Shown here: piece after piece, positions 35,861 to 47,140 of the stretch
Position numbering within the stretch: the stretch's first letter is position 1
How the letters are laid out: each line of letters starts with the position of its first letter
NCBI GenBank assembly: GCA_013399695.1
Contig: VXAU01001251.1
Coordinates: forward strand, 1,343,925 to 1,407,924
Length of the DNA stretch: 64,000 nucleotides
Source of the DNA: Formicarius rufipectus
Taxonomy: Eukaryota; Chordata; Aves; Passeriformes; Formicariidae
Reading direction: 5' to 3'
Notes under the pieces: model-generated
The model's database searches: none
What the model saw: the letters and a program-made list of their open reading frames with translations, nothing else
What the model was told of the DNA's origin: nothing
Translations under genes and position numbers: made by a program

Positions 35861-38800
35861 GGCTGGATTTTTGCCTGGTTTCCCCTCTAAATCACCATTT
35901 ATCCCCTTGCTCAGCTGACACCAGTGGAAACATGAAAAAAATCTTCCTCTTGAAAGCTAATGTAAAGGATACAGGAACAGAGAAAACAAAAATAACTGAA
36001 CATATAGGAAATCATTACTCAGATCTTGCTCTCATCCTTTTCAATACATTCTGCAATGTTTAAATATTTGACCCCTGGAATAGCAAATAGCCCTGCCCTA
36101 CAACTACCTAAGGATGCACATGCTTGGAATCCACCTAGGATCCAACTAACAGATTGCAATATACACCCTCTGTTCAGCTGTTACCTACCTGGGAGCACCT
36201 AAAACTCTACATGTGGCTCAATTTTTACCAAGGAAGTCACCTAAAACCTGTTTCATACGTATGGAAATGCATTTTTTTTCAAGAGATAGGCATTGAGAAG
36301 TCATAAAATTTAAAGGCTTCAGACATTAGCAGATTCTAACTTAAATGAGCAAACAGTCTCACTCAGAAATCTGAACAGCGTCTAGAGTGAAAAAGTGGTC
36401 ACACGATCCTGTAAGACTTGCTCCTGTGGGATGTTGAACTTGGATGTTGGTGAATGTAACAGGGGAACTAAAGAAGTTGGGTGACATTGTCACTGTAAAC
36501 AATCTAATGTGCTGGGACTCAAATCGTATGGTATAATAGTTCAAGTCAGTAATCAATTGTTAATATTAGCAGTTATACAGAAACACTCAGATCCATTTTC
36601 TGCCCTCCCAGACTCTTTCTTAAAATACTTCTTAACTTGCCTGCTGTTCTAGTATAGGCTGGAGGCAACTCTCAGCTCTAATTTCCAGTTACTCACCCCT
36701 TAAGAACGCAATGCCAAAGATGAGAGACTTTTAACAGGCTCTTTTAGGCAAAACTTTAGAAATTTTGGTAGCAAGGAAACAAGTGGGTGCAGATGCCAAA
36801 TGTTACCCACTACAGCTTTCACAGAGAGCTATTTTTAATGCAACCAATTCAGTTGGCTTGAGTAGGGTAGAGCCACAGAATAGAAAGGGTCCTACTAATG
36901 CTGAGCCTGTCACTTTATACGGCCATGCTGGGTCAGGAAGAGGGAGAGGGAGCCTCCACAAATAGCAAACGTCTCACAGCTTAAAAATTGTGACAAGCCT
37001 TTCATTTGAAAGAACTACAAGGAGGTTGCTGAGAAGACTGAAACTTTGAATATGCCTTGTTCAGCAAGCTGCCTCACTGGCCTAGGAACATGTTGGAGCT
37101 TGCAGTCCTGGAGTCTAACATGCTCCCTCTGTTCGTTTGTTCACTGTTCCATGATTTTAGAACTGCTTTATGTAACAAGCATGTAGACACCTTACACTGC
37201 CGGGTGTGTGCAGAAGTAAGATTTTAACCACCACTCCAAACTGTAGCCGGGCTGGTATACTTTAAAAAGCTGCAACATTTTCCTTCCAGTTTTCACTATC
37301 CCTCGAGGCTACTTCTGGCATTTTGGGGGCAAAAGAAACTGCAGAGCACCCAGATGAAGCATTTTCGAGTGTTTTTACATTTTTACAGAAGAATGTTTGA
37401 ACCACACCCCGGAAGATTTTCACTAGAGCCAAGCTCTGTCCTCAGGTATGTCATATACCGGCAGCATTCAGCTTCCCTGCAAGACCTGCCAAGACTCATG
37501 TGCCAAGAGTGAGATTCACACAGCCAAATCCTCCTCCTCCAGATACTGCTGTCTCCTGGCATCTCTGCCTGTGCCTCCTGCATCTACAGCACAGTCCCTG
37601 TTTCCCACTGCCTCTCTCCTGCTTTGGGACGTGATCAGTCCTGTTTGTGGACTATCTGGTCTGCTCCATCTTGATAATGAGACCCTGGCCCTCAAGTGCT
37701 TGTGCTGCAGGGCTTTATTTCTTTTTTCCCATTCTGATTAATCATTCGGTCTTTGGTGAGTCTTTCCCTCTGATTTGACAGCAGATTGCACTGCCTTCTG
37801 CGTCAAAGATGAGATCTGGATTTGGTTGCTGGAGATGACAAGTTTGCATGACGGAGACATGATGGCCTTTTGCATCCATGCTGTTGCTACTCTTGTTTCA
37901 TTCAGGTCAATATGTGTCCAATTTTGTCAACTCCATCTCCCCTAGAAGTAGGCACAAGCCTTACAAGAGATGCTAAGGTGTGCGAGGGCCTCACAACTCT
38001 TTTAACTGAGCCTCACATCCCAAACTACTGTGCAGATTTAAGGCCAAAGGGGTGTTTCTGACCATCAGATCTGACCTAAATGATGCAAGACATAGGCATT
38101 CATGTGGTCATTTCCCCATTCAGCACTGTCATGGGTCATCTGTCTGTGCAAGAAGTGAAAAAGGAACTATATAGATCAGATGATTTGACCATGGAGAGGT
38201 ATCAACACAGCAGGGAATAGTGTGATCCATTGCTCCAGATTAACTCCAGAGTCTGCAGTTAATTAAGTTTAATGCCCTTGGATATAAGCAGCTGCTGTAA
38301 GATACATCCCCCCGGCTCTCAGAGTACCGGGGGAATTTTGGGATGGCTCCTGTGTGATCCTGATTTTGGCAGCCACTTCTGATAGACTGGAGGGTGGGGG
38401 CAGATGAGGAAGCAAGGGCAGGCTGGACTACTGCCCAGGGGCAAGGGAGCGCATTCCTTCATGTTGTTATAAGCATAAATGGCAATTACAGGATAATTTG
38501 GATTGACTTTCAAACTGCACTAAAGCCCTTTTCTGCAGCTTTGTCAGAAAGGTGACCTTGCTGAGGGGACAGAAACAGCTCATAAGAAGATGGCTATGGC
38601 AAGGGCATAGGTGAGGAAGAACATGCTGACCCTCTCAATGTCTGTCTAAAGGGCAGGGTCAGGACAAATATATCCAAGTTCTCCTAGCTGCTGCTCTCTC
38701 CTTGCAGCAAAACAGGTTTGTTATTTGGTCCGGGATGACAGGTTGAGTTGTGGTCACTGGTAGGCAAAACATGCCAGTAACAGCTAGGAGAAGGGGTTGA

Positions 38801-39171
38801 GGTGCAGCAAATATGTTCCAGTGTAAGTCCAGCCTAGCACAGTGCTCCTGTTGCAGGGCCCAGAGTGACCCAGGACAGAACTGATGTTGGGTGGTTTTGC
38901 CCCACTTTGACTAGGAAAGCCTAGAGGCAGGCTAGAGGTGGAGGAAGCTGCAGCTGCAGCCTAGAGTGCTCTGGCTAATCTCTTATCAAAGCTGCTCTAA
39001 GATCTGGACAGCCCCAGGCTGCCTAGGAGCAAGGGGAAGAGGAAAGGTTATAGAAAGGCCTGTCTGTCATCTTTCTTCTCTGTTGCCCCAAGCGTAAGAT
39101 GCCGACTCAGCCCCACTGGGTTTCTACAAACAGGGCATGTTTCTTCAGGAGAAGCCTGGCTCTTCAGTCCA
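35861..39171. other. Unique DNA, no supported gene
   Basis: Nothing was recognised. GC content rises from about 38300 toward the CpG island. Confidence 0.4.
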
Positions 39172-39225
39172 TAGAATCATGGAGTTATTTAGGTTGCAAA
39201 AGACCTCATAGCAAAATTTTGAAGA
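39172..39225 (-). mobile_element. Short CR1 3' end, minus strand
   Basis: The sequence atagaatcatggagttattt followed by aggttgcaaaagacct is a diverged CR1 3' terminus. About 55 bases survive. Confidence 0.6.
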
Positions 39226-39413
39226 AAAGCCATATTTCCTCATGCCTAGGGGGCCGGTGTGCCAGGATTTCCCCATCCAATGTCAGCTCAGGGGCTGGGA
39301 GTGATGGAGAAGCAGCCACAGGAGTTTCACACCAGTGATTTGGGGATGCAACGTCCAAAGATCTGCTACATGTGTCGGTTCTGTTGTTTCATGACACTCA
39401 ACACAGAATACTT

Positions 39414-39441
39414 AAAAAAAAAAAAAAAAGAAAAAAAAAAA
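39414..39441. repeat. A-rich run
   Basis: Sixteen A, one G, then eleven A. It lies just upstream of the CpG island. Confidence 0.9.
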
Positions 39442-39498
39442 TCTAGAGCAATTATCTTTTCATTTTGCTTCTAAGGAGGGCTTTGGCAATGGAAAACG

Positions 39499-39792
39499 CT
39501 AACTTGTGCCTCCTCCTGCCGCTCCCCTCCTCCCGGCTGCGCGGCGGTGCCTGGCGGGTCCATGCTGCCATCCAGCGGCGGCGCCGCACCGGGCACGGGG
39601 GTCCCGCCACCCCGCTCTCGGGACCCCGCTGCTCTGTCCGGGGGCCGGAGGATGCTCCGGGGCAGAGAGAGGGGCGGATCCGCCGGTGCAGGCTGCGGGG
39701 GATGCGCCTCGTCCGCCCCCGCTGCCCCTCGCAGCATCCCGGGCTGGCGCGATGTCCCTCAGCTTCCACGTCTCCTTCCAGTTCACCCTCCC
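39499..39792. promoter_or_regulatory. CpG island, possible promoter
   Basis: Counting by eye, about 33 CpG dinucleotides lie in roughly 290 bp, while the surrounding kilobases have few. GC-box-like ggggcgg occurs at about 39671. In vertebrates such isolated islands usually mark promoters or first exons. Long frames are open on both strands, which is expected from GC-rich sequence. A minus-strand ATG at 39561-39563 has good Kozak context (agcATGg) and opens MDPPGTAAQPGGGERQEEAQ, reaching a weak donor CAA|gttagc at about 39503. Neither strand has a recognisable product. Confidence 0.6.
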
Positions 39793-40141
39793 GCTCAGAT
39801 CCCCTCCAGCAAAGGGCTTCACAGAGGGAAAAGGGGAGCACTGCTTTCCTGCTTAGGTCTCTTGTCACTTTATTTCCCCTCATTGTCTTCTGTTTGACAA
39901 GGATGGACAAAGACTTGTTTTTTAAAGATTTATAAGAATTTTTAAAGATCATTAAATGATGCCATCATGGTACACAACTTTGTCTCCATTTCGAAGCTGC
40001 TGATCCTCCCAAATAAGTGAAAGTTTAGCAGTAGTAGAGGTGACACCCAAGGCAAGCTAATGTATTTAAATAAAAGACTAGAGAAATCACAGCCTAGAAC
40101 ATTCATTCACAACCATCCACCTCTATTTATGTCTCTCATAC
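39793..40141. other. Unique DNA
   Basis: AT-rich sequence resumes after the CpG island. Nothing was recognised. Confidence 0.4.
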
Positions 40142-40460
40142 AGAATCATAGAATGGCTTGGAAAGGAGTTTTAAAGATCACCTAGTCCACCACTCCTGCC
40201 ATGTGCAGAGGGACATCTTTCACTAGAACAGGTTACTCACAGCTATGTTCAACCAGGCCTTGAATGCTTATTGGCATGGGGATTTTACCATCACTCTGCA
40301 CAACTTGTGCCAGTGTTCTACCACTCTCATTGTAAAAAACTTCTTGTAAATCTTCTTTATAGCTAATCTAAGTCATCCCTCCTTCAGTTTAAAACCATTA
40401 CTCTTTGTCCTATTGCAACAGACCCTACTAAAAAGTTTGTCCCCATCTTTCTTTCTGGAG
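40142..40460 (-). mobile_element. CR1 LINE 3' fragment, minus strand
   Basis: The 3' end agaatcatagaatggcttgg leads into cacctagtccaccactcc, the caggccttgaatg segment, and a stretch for the ORF2 C-terminus (attgtaaaaaacttcttgta, ttctttatagctaatctaa). It is diverged and 5'-truncated. Confidence 0.88.
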
Positions 40461-43400
40461 GTCAGAATGCAGGACAAGCCTGCTACTACCTGACACCATG
40501 GTGTCACACATATCCCAGCACTAGAACTGGTGATACCAATTCAGGTACTTTGACCCTTAGGTCTGTCAATCTGTTTAAATTTAAAATAGATTTCTTCCTG
40601 ATTCCTGGTCACCGGGAAACTGCACTGCAAGACATACCAGCTTGACTGGACAGACAAGAGGATGGGCAACAACCAAAGTGTATCCTGAGACACATGGTGT
40701 CTGCTACACTGGCTTATGTGGGAGCTTACAGTGAGGTACAAGATGGTGTTCTGCAACAGGGCTCTTAGGTAAAAATATCTTCAATGTGTCAGCTGTCCAG
40801 CAACAGCTCAGTGCCTTAAGCTGTCTACAACTTCATGATCCAAGTTGCTGTCCAACATCTTGCACCTGCAGGTAAGGTGACACCTCACATCTTCTCATCA
40901 AGGTAAGTGCGGCAATAGTCAAATGGCTCTTCATGCCCACTCAAGAGGCCTGACAATCCTGCATGACACAATGGGTGTCAACTTTACCTGTACCTGTCCA
41001 TATATTTGTGAACACTATGGATTGGCCAAGATCTAAAACAAAATGCAAAGTGTGGGCAACTGAGATCAGGGCTTTTTTATAGCTAAGGAATAAAGCAAAG
41101 GGTAGATTTTTTTTCCATCTGTGAACTCTCAACGGTTTTAAGATCAAGACAGACCCTGAAGAGTGACAAATAATAATGGCAAACTCCAGCTGATATGGTG
41201 GCAAATTCCACCCTGCATATCTGTGTGTGTTTGTGTAGATTATGGAGGAAAAAACAGTGAAAAAAAAAAACAGAAAAAAACAACCAAACCAGACACCTCA
41301 CTAGGTCAGAAACCCAACACAACAAGAAGGGAAGGAAGCCTCCATTACAGAGAATAAAAGGGAAGATGGGACAAGGACTTTTGAGGCCATCAGTTGTGAT
41401 ATGGGGCCCACTGGTGTTTCATGGAGAGGAATTTGTTGAAGGTGAGCTCTTCTCATTCCAAGTTCCTGATGGATATCTTGTAGATCTCCCTAGAGCAGAA
41501 AATTATATCTTATTTTTCAAACCCTTCATCGGGAGGGCACCTTGACTGATGCCTCTGAAACACCGAGTTGTCCAAACACTGGGTTTCTCAGCATTAAAGG
41601 ACCCATTGAGCCCTTCAGTGTTCTGAGGTGGTCTTTTTATTCTGCATTTTTTCTTTGCTTGCCAGTGTCTGGTGATGAGGGGCCTTGGGGTCTAGGATTG
41701 AGGACTCCCAAGCTCTTCAAAATGAAATACAAATTTATATGGGAGTTTTCAGCTAGGTTGAATTGCAATTTGTTCTTAATTTGTATGAGTATCCTCAAAA
41801 CTACTCCCTTGCTCCACCATGTATCTGGGAGTTTAAATGCAGTGTGTCCCATTGTCCTTTTGGACCTCCAAGAGAATGGGGAAGATTGAGGCCACAGGAG
41901 GACCATGCTCACAATTAGACTTATCCTCCTACAACAATTCTCTTGCATGCACTCTCCTCCCACTTTGAGAGCAGGTAGAGATCCGATGGGATCACTTCTC
42001 TTCACAGACAGTGTTGATGAAGAAAACAAGGGCTTAAATGTCTCCTCACCATCTAATCCCACCTGATCCTTGGGGATGGCCACACAGAAAGATATGGAAA
42101 CCTCTCACACTTCTGAATTCCAAAGGAAGAGTGAGGGCTGTGGGTTTTCATCAGCATACAGATGGGTGATGGTTGTCTTTTATTTTCTGCTCATTTTCAA
42201 ATGCATGTATCTAAAAATATGCAGGTTTCTGTTCTGTGAGTTTTCTGTCTGAGAAAAAACATTGTCACATTTGGGAACAGAGGAACAGGACACCCTACAT
42301 CCAAAATCCAAAGGGAGACGGCTGTTTCACCACCAGTTTTCTTTCCTACAACCAGTTTAATTGGGTTGCTGATGGGCTGGGTGATCAAAAGAGAAGTTAA
42401 TTCTCTGGGTTTCTGTTGAAAATCACTCCCCTTTGCTATATCCCTCTCTATGCCTCTCTCCACCTCTACTGTGTATCTGAATCTGTTCACAAGCCCTTTA
42501 CAGCCCACTTAATCCCCTCTCTTCTTCTCATGGTAAAATCAGTCCTCCACACTAGGCTTCAGCTGTTTTTTGCAGCTTGCTTGCTCACATCACTAAGTAA
42601 GGGATGAAGTAATGAAAATTATAAGCTGTGGAAATTTGATCTCTCTATTCTGTAATTACTGCCCTCTGAAATCTGAGAATATATATTTACTTTAATATTC
42701 TTGCAGAGGAGGGAAGTATCCCCAAGGCATAAAGGAAAGGAACAGAGAACTAGGAAGAAGGAATAGCATGAAACCATTTGTACTTGATTAAATGTTATAT
42801 ACAGTAGTGAGTAGATCTTGCCTTCAAGGCTGACACAAAATCACATCATTGAACTCACCTAAGTATTTAGAAGCAGTTAACACTTCTTTGCAATGTACAT
42901 TTATATATAGTCATTTGAAGGTGAGGAGTTATCATCTGATTTCCCAACACATAATTACTGACGTTTGCTGTTTCATGATGATAAATTGGCATTTTGCTTA
43001 ATACCATAGGCTCTGGAGTTTAGTGAACACAGTAAGAATCATAATTATCAGTCATAAAATCAAATGAAAGAAACTCAACTTATTGCTCTTGAAATTATCA
43101 CTAAAAGCTAGAAAATATGATTAGAGTTAACTCTAAAAGGTCAAAATCTGAAGGGAATTAAAATATCTTCTAGAATTTGTTTTAAACTTGTCTAGAACTT
43201 CTAAAAATGTCATGATTTGGGGAGGGCAAATTGGCATATGCTATATTACTATTGCTGTTGCAGTAATTTCTAATTTGATATTTGCTATATAAAGCAAATA
43301 TGACGCCAAAAGCTTAGATTCTAACTTACTGTTCAGATAAACCCACAGAATAAACATTATGATCAAGTTGAACATCAAGCTGACCAGGATTAAGGACTTC

Positions 43401-45173
43401 TGGTCTTCACTAGTTAAAATCTTCAGTGTTTTGTTTTTTTGCTGGCCCTCCAAAACCTATGAAGGAAAATGTTCAACAACTGTCTTTCCAGAACCATGTG
43501 GTTTTCCTTTCTCAGTTTCCACATATGTGTCCATTGTTTTCCCGGTTCTATTGTAGCTTGAATTTCTCTAATGAAGGAAAAATAATTTAAAAATTGAATA
43601 AAAATAATACTGCTAATAACCATTTTGTGTGAACTATTTCAGAGCTATCTGAATGACAAGACCTTCTTTCCTTCTTTTTTTTTTTTTTTCTGACCTGATC
43701 TAGTTCAAGAGTCATTGCCTTCATCCACTTACCATATTTACAATAAATATAATATTTGCTGAAATATAAATTGAGCAACAATAAAATCCTGGCAGCTGAC
43801 TTGCCTTCAGAAAGGCTGCCAAATCAACCTCCCAAGATTTTTTTCTATTTCTTTTTTCTCCTCCAGGAAAAGTATGTCATAAAATAGTATATCTTGGGGG
43901 ATTTCAGAATCGTATTTTTTGAGCTCTCTTCTTCCTGGTAGCTTGGTATAACAAAGGCATGAAAACAGGGAACATTCTAGAGCACAAAACTGTCTACTGA
44001 ATACAAGTTTCTGATTGTCACTGAGTAATGGCTGATGTATTTCGGGGACAAGTCTATTGTTCAAGTTATTCCATAATCCTCTTACCCTTATACTTGGTGC
44101 ACTACAAGGAGTAGGAACCTCAATGGATGTTGTGTGCCCTGTGTCACCCTCTCATAATTTTTTGTAAGTGGTAGAAAGAATTCATGAAGTGTCTATGAAG
44201 AAAATGTTCTTCATATGTTTTTCTTATTCTTCTCCACAGCTTATTAATTATGTGAAAGAAGAATATGTTATCTATTTCCCACTATCCTTTCTCTCACTGT
44301 TCTCAGGATGGCTACAGACCTAGACAAGTAATTAGTACATGCAGTTGATTTGATTTCATGTTTGTTTGCTGTCTACAACAAATTTACCCCTGTAAGCACT
44401 TGGTCATCCTTAGAGAATATAGCTTTTGTTACAGCTTTTGTTTTTAAAACTTTCTGCTGCTATTGAGAAGAAAAATTTTCTAGACTATTAATAAGTTTTA
44501 CAGATCAAAAGTTAAGCCTAAGCAATTTTGGAATCCTGCTTAACTTAGGTCTGGCCCCTCAAATTGTTGCAGGAAATTTAGCCAATTGAAGTAATAAACT
44601 CAAATTCTTAAAAAAGGTAATCTTTCAAAAATTTTCATTATCTAGCCAACAAAGCTTTAAGAAATTTAGGATTTTCCAATATTTTGGCTTGCCTGTTTTT
44701 GAAAGTTACCTGGAATTTGCATGAAGTTTTCATATCCTTGTGCTAAAACATATTTCTTGTGCGTCTACCAAACCTCTTCCACCAGAGAACAAGAAGTAAA
44801 TTATTTTAAATCTAATATGCTTCTTTCTGATAAATTACAAAAATCTATCATTCGCTTTTGAATGAAGGCTAAAAGTCAACTATCTACTCTATTTTTGTCA
44901 TCAGTGCAGAGAAAAGAGACACATCTGGAGAGAGATTCTTGTCACCAGCAAAAGCTACCTACCTCCCAAGGGCTTCAGGGAGTCTAGATGACAAAAAGAA
45001 ACCTAGATATTGAACTTGCAAATGGCTTAAATCAAGTGAGATGAGTCATATCATAAGATCCTTAAGAGTGTCTATGGCTCATACCACTTCCTCACATCCA
45101 GCTTTTTAACTGTTCAAATAATTGGTCCTGTTAGCATTAATACAAGTAACCATTTGTACTTATTTGCATCTAG
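40461..45173. other. Unique DNA, no supported gene
   Basis: Two donor-like sites at 40872 and about 40906 were noted without convincing exons. Opposed long frames at 41540-42080 have no family resemblance. A 15-T run lies at 43675-43689. Confidence 0.4.
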
Positions 45174-45262
45174 GAGTTTTCTTAAACTGTGGACTGATGG
45201 AAATAAAACCAATTGTGAGATCTGTCCTAGAGCTTTCACCAGCTTCTGAAGTGATGCCGACA
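45174..45262 (+). CDS. Candidate coding exon (89 bp), gene unknown
   Basis: This is the most convincing host exon candidate. The acceptor (ttgtacttatttgcatctag) is good and the donor is CCGACA|gtaagtca. After two leading bases the frame is open for 29 codons and ends in phase 0, reading VFLNCGLMEIKPIVRSVLEL then SPASEVMPT. The peptide has a realistic balance of charged, hydrophobic and Pro residues. The gene is not recognised, and neighbouring candidates on this strand (7776-7814, 21631-21662, 58101-58158) cannot be shown to belong to it. The frame is also open upstream of the acceptor, which weakens the case a little. Confidence 0.38.
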
Positions 45263-46281
45263 GTAAGTCAATGAAATCCAGAGCACTCCAAAGGCCCTGA
45301 GGATTTTGATTTCACTGACTAATCCACGATTAGAATGTCTAAAATAACACGGTGAAGAACAAGTTTGTTATTAATGTCTTACTACATCCTCCTGCCAGTC
45401 CAGCCACAACCCACATCCAAGATCAACCTGAGAGATACATGAGCCAAACAGACAGAGGTCACTTTTCCACCTCCTAGCTTGTCTTGTTTCTGACAGAAAT
45501 TAGTTGACAGTGCAAGTTAAAGCCAACATCACTGGAAGTTTCCTCCCTGCTTTAGGGAATTGGATAAGCTTCTTTTGCAGCTGCTCTGGTCCATCAGAGC
45601 AGAACAGAACAATTAGGGTCTATATCTGATATATGGATCCCTGGGTAAGGCAAGTCACAGTTAATAGAATCTTTTTTGCACATAACACTCAATACTTTCT
45701 TATGACCCTATTTATATTAGTCAGACAAGCAATAGTGCTTTTACCTTCAGTGAAGCTGCAACTTTTTAACCTATACATATGATCTAAGAGTCATTGAAAT
45801 AGGATGTAAAGAATACCAAATAAATCACTTTCCTGACTAACTAGAATGATTCTTTACTCTGTATTCCAGTGCTAAGGAAGAATACCTCTCCTCCACAAAG
45901 ATCTCATGTAAATTAAAAGCTCAAGTCATTCCAAACAATTGGATCAATGACACAGCAACTAAAACTATATTAAGTAGGGCCTTGATACAATAAACTATGA
46001 CAACTAGGAAAGGAATTGTTTGATTTTATTGGGATATTGATTTGTGAACTAAAGTTTCCCTAAGTTATCTACTGTAATAGATTGTAACAGTTACTTTAGA
46101 GACATTGTAAAACTCTTCAGGGTCAGTGATCTAAAAAAAGCATCTTTAAGGTGTATCCTTGAAAGAATATCCTTTAGTCACACAGTCATATCAAAAAGAT
46201 ACATTTAGTGGACTACCTTTAGCTGCAATTGAATTTATCCGTATTCCACTTGAAAAGTTTACTGCCCTTTCATCATATAGA
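45263..46281. other. Unique AT-rich DNA
   Basis: No gene or transposon was recognised. Confidence 0.4.
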
Positions 46282-47140
46282 ATATCGTAGAATTATAGAA
46301 TCATAGAATATTTTGGGTTGGAAGGGACCTTAAAGATCCAAACTCCTTACCATGAGTAGGGAACTTTTCACTAGACCATATTGCTCAGAGCCCCATCCAG
46401 TCTAGTCTTGAAGACCTTCAGAGCCAATGAGTCTTTGATCAACCTCTTGCAGTGCCTCACCACACTCACAGCTAAGAATTTCTTCCTAATATATAATCTA
46501 AACCCACCCTCTTTCAGTTTATGGAAATACCCCCTTTTCTTATCCCTACGTGCTCTTGTGAAAAGTCCCTCTCCTGACTTCTTGTAGACCTGCTTTACAT
46601 TAATCCAAGTACTGGAAATTTCTATAAGGTCTCCCCAGAGCCTTCTCTTCTCCAGGTTGAACAGCTCCAACTCTCTAATTCTGTCTTCATAAGAGAGGTG
46701 CTCTAGTCCTGTGATCACCTTATTGTCCCCCTTCTGGACTTGTTCCAACCAATTCCATCCTTTTTTTTGTGTTTGTGGCCCCAGATCTGGATGCAGTACT
46801 TCAGGCTGGGTGTCACAAGGGTAGAGAAGAGGGGGAGAATCAGCTGCCTCAACCTGCTGGCCACACTTCTTTTGATGGAGCACGGGACACAATATTGCAT
46901 CATATTGAACTTTTCTCCAACAGACACTTCCAAGTGTTTCTCCCCAGGGCTGCTCCAAATCCATTCTCCATCCAGTCCAGATTTGTGCTTAGGACTTCCC
47001 TGACCCAAGTGCAGGACTTTGCACTTGGGCTTGTTGAACTTTACGAGGTTTGCACAGGCCCACCTCTCCAACCTGTACAGATTCCTCTGGATGGCATCCC
47101 TTCCCTATAGTGAATCGACCTCTTCCTTGTGGATGGTGAA
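46282..47140 (-). mobile_element. CR1 LINE, 5'-truncated, minus strand
   Basis: The 3' end carries two partial copies of the terminal octamer-type repeat (attatagaatcatagaata) followed by ttttgggttggaagggacct. The element then runs through the 3' UTR into about 700 bp of ORF2 C-terminus. Target duplications were not identified. It is the best preserved CR1 in the window. Confidence 0.93.
46371..47071 (-). pseudogene. CR1 ORF2 C-terminal remnant
   Basis: Two overlapping minus-strand frames together cover the region after the reverse-transcriptase catalytic core. The upstream frame starts at 47071 (MERWACANLVKFNKPKCKVL, then HLGQGSPKHK) and continues with RSVASRLRQLILPLFSTLV. The second frame ends at 46371 with GLEHLSYEDRIRELELFN, LEKRRLWGDLI and the terminal RLDGALSNMV. 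At least one frameshift separates them near 46740. In an intact element this region follows the RT domain of the endonuclease/RT protein used for target-primed reverse transcription. The catalytic core itself is absent because of 5' truncation, so it is inactive. Confidence 0.9.

Noticed and set aside
39452..39952. Frames of 156 and 166 codons on opposite strands
   Set aside because: Overlapping frames on both strands of a CpG island are expected from GC-rich sequence. Only the promoter-like nature is supported.
41542..42083. Opposed frames of 115 and 148 codons
   Set aside because: They overlap on opposite strands, lack splice support and match no known family.
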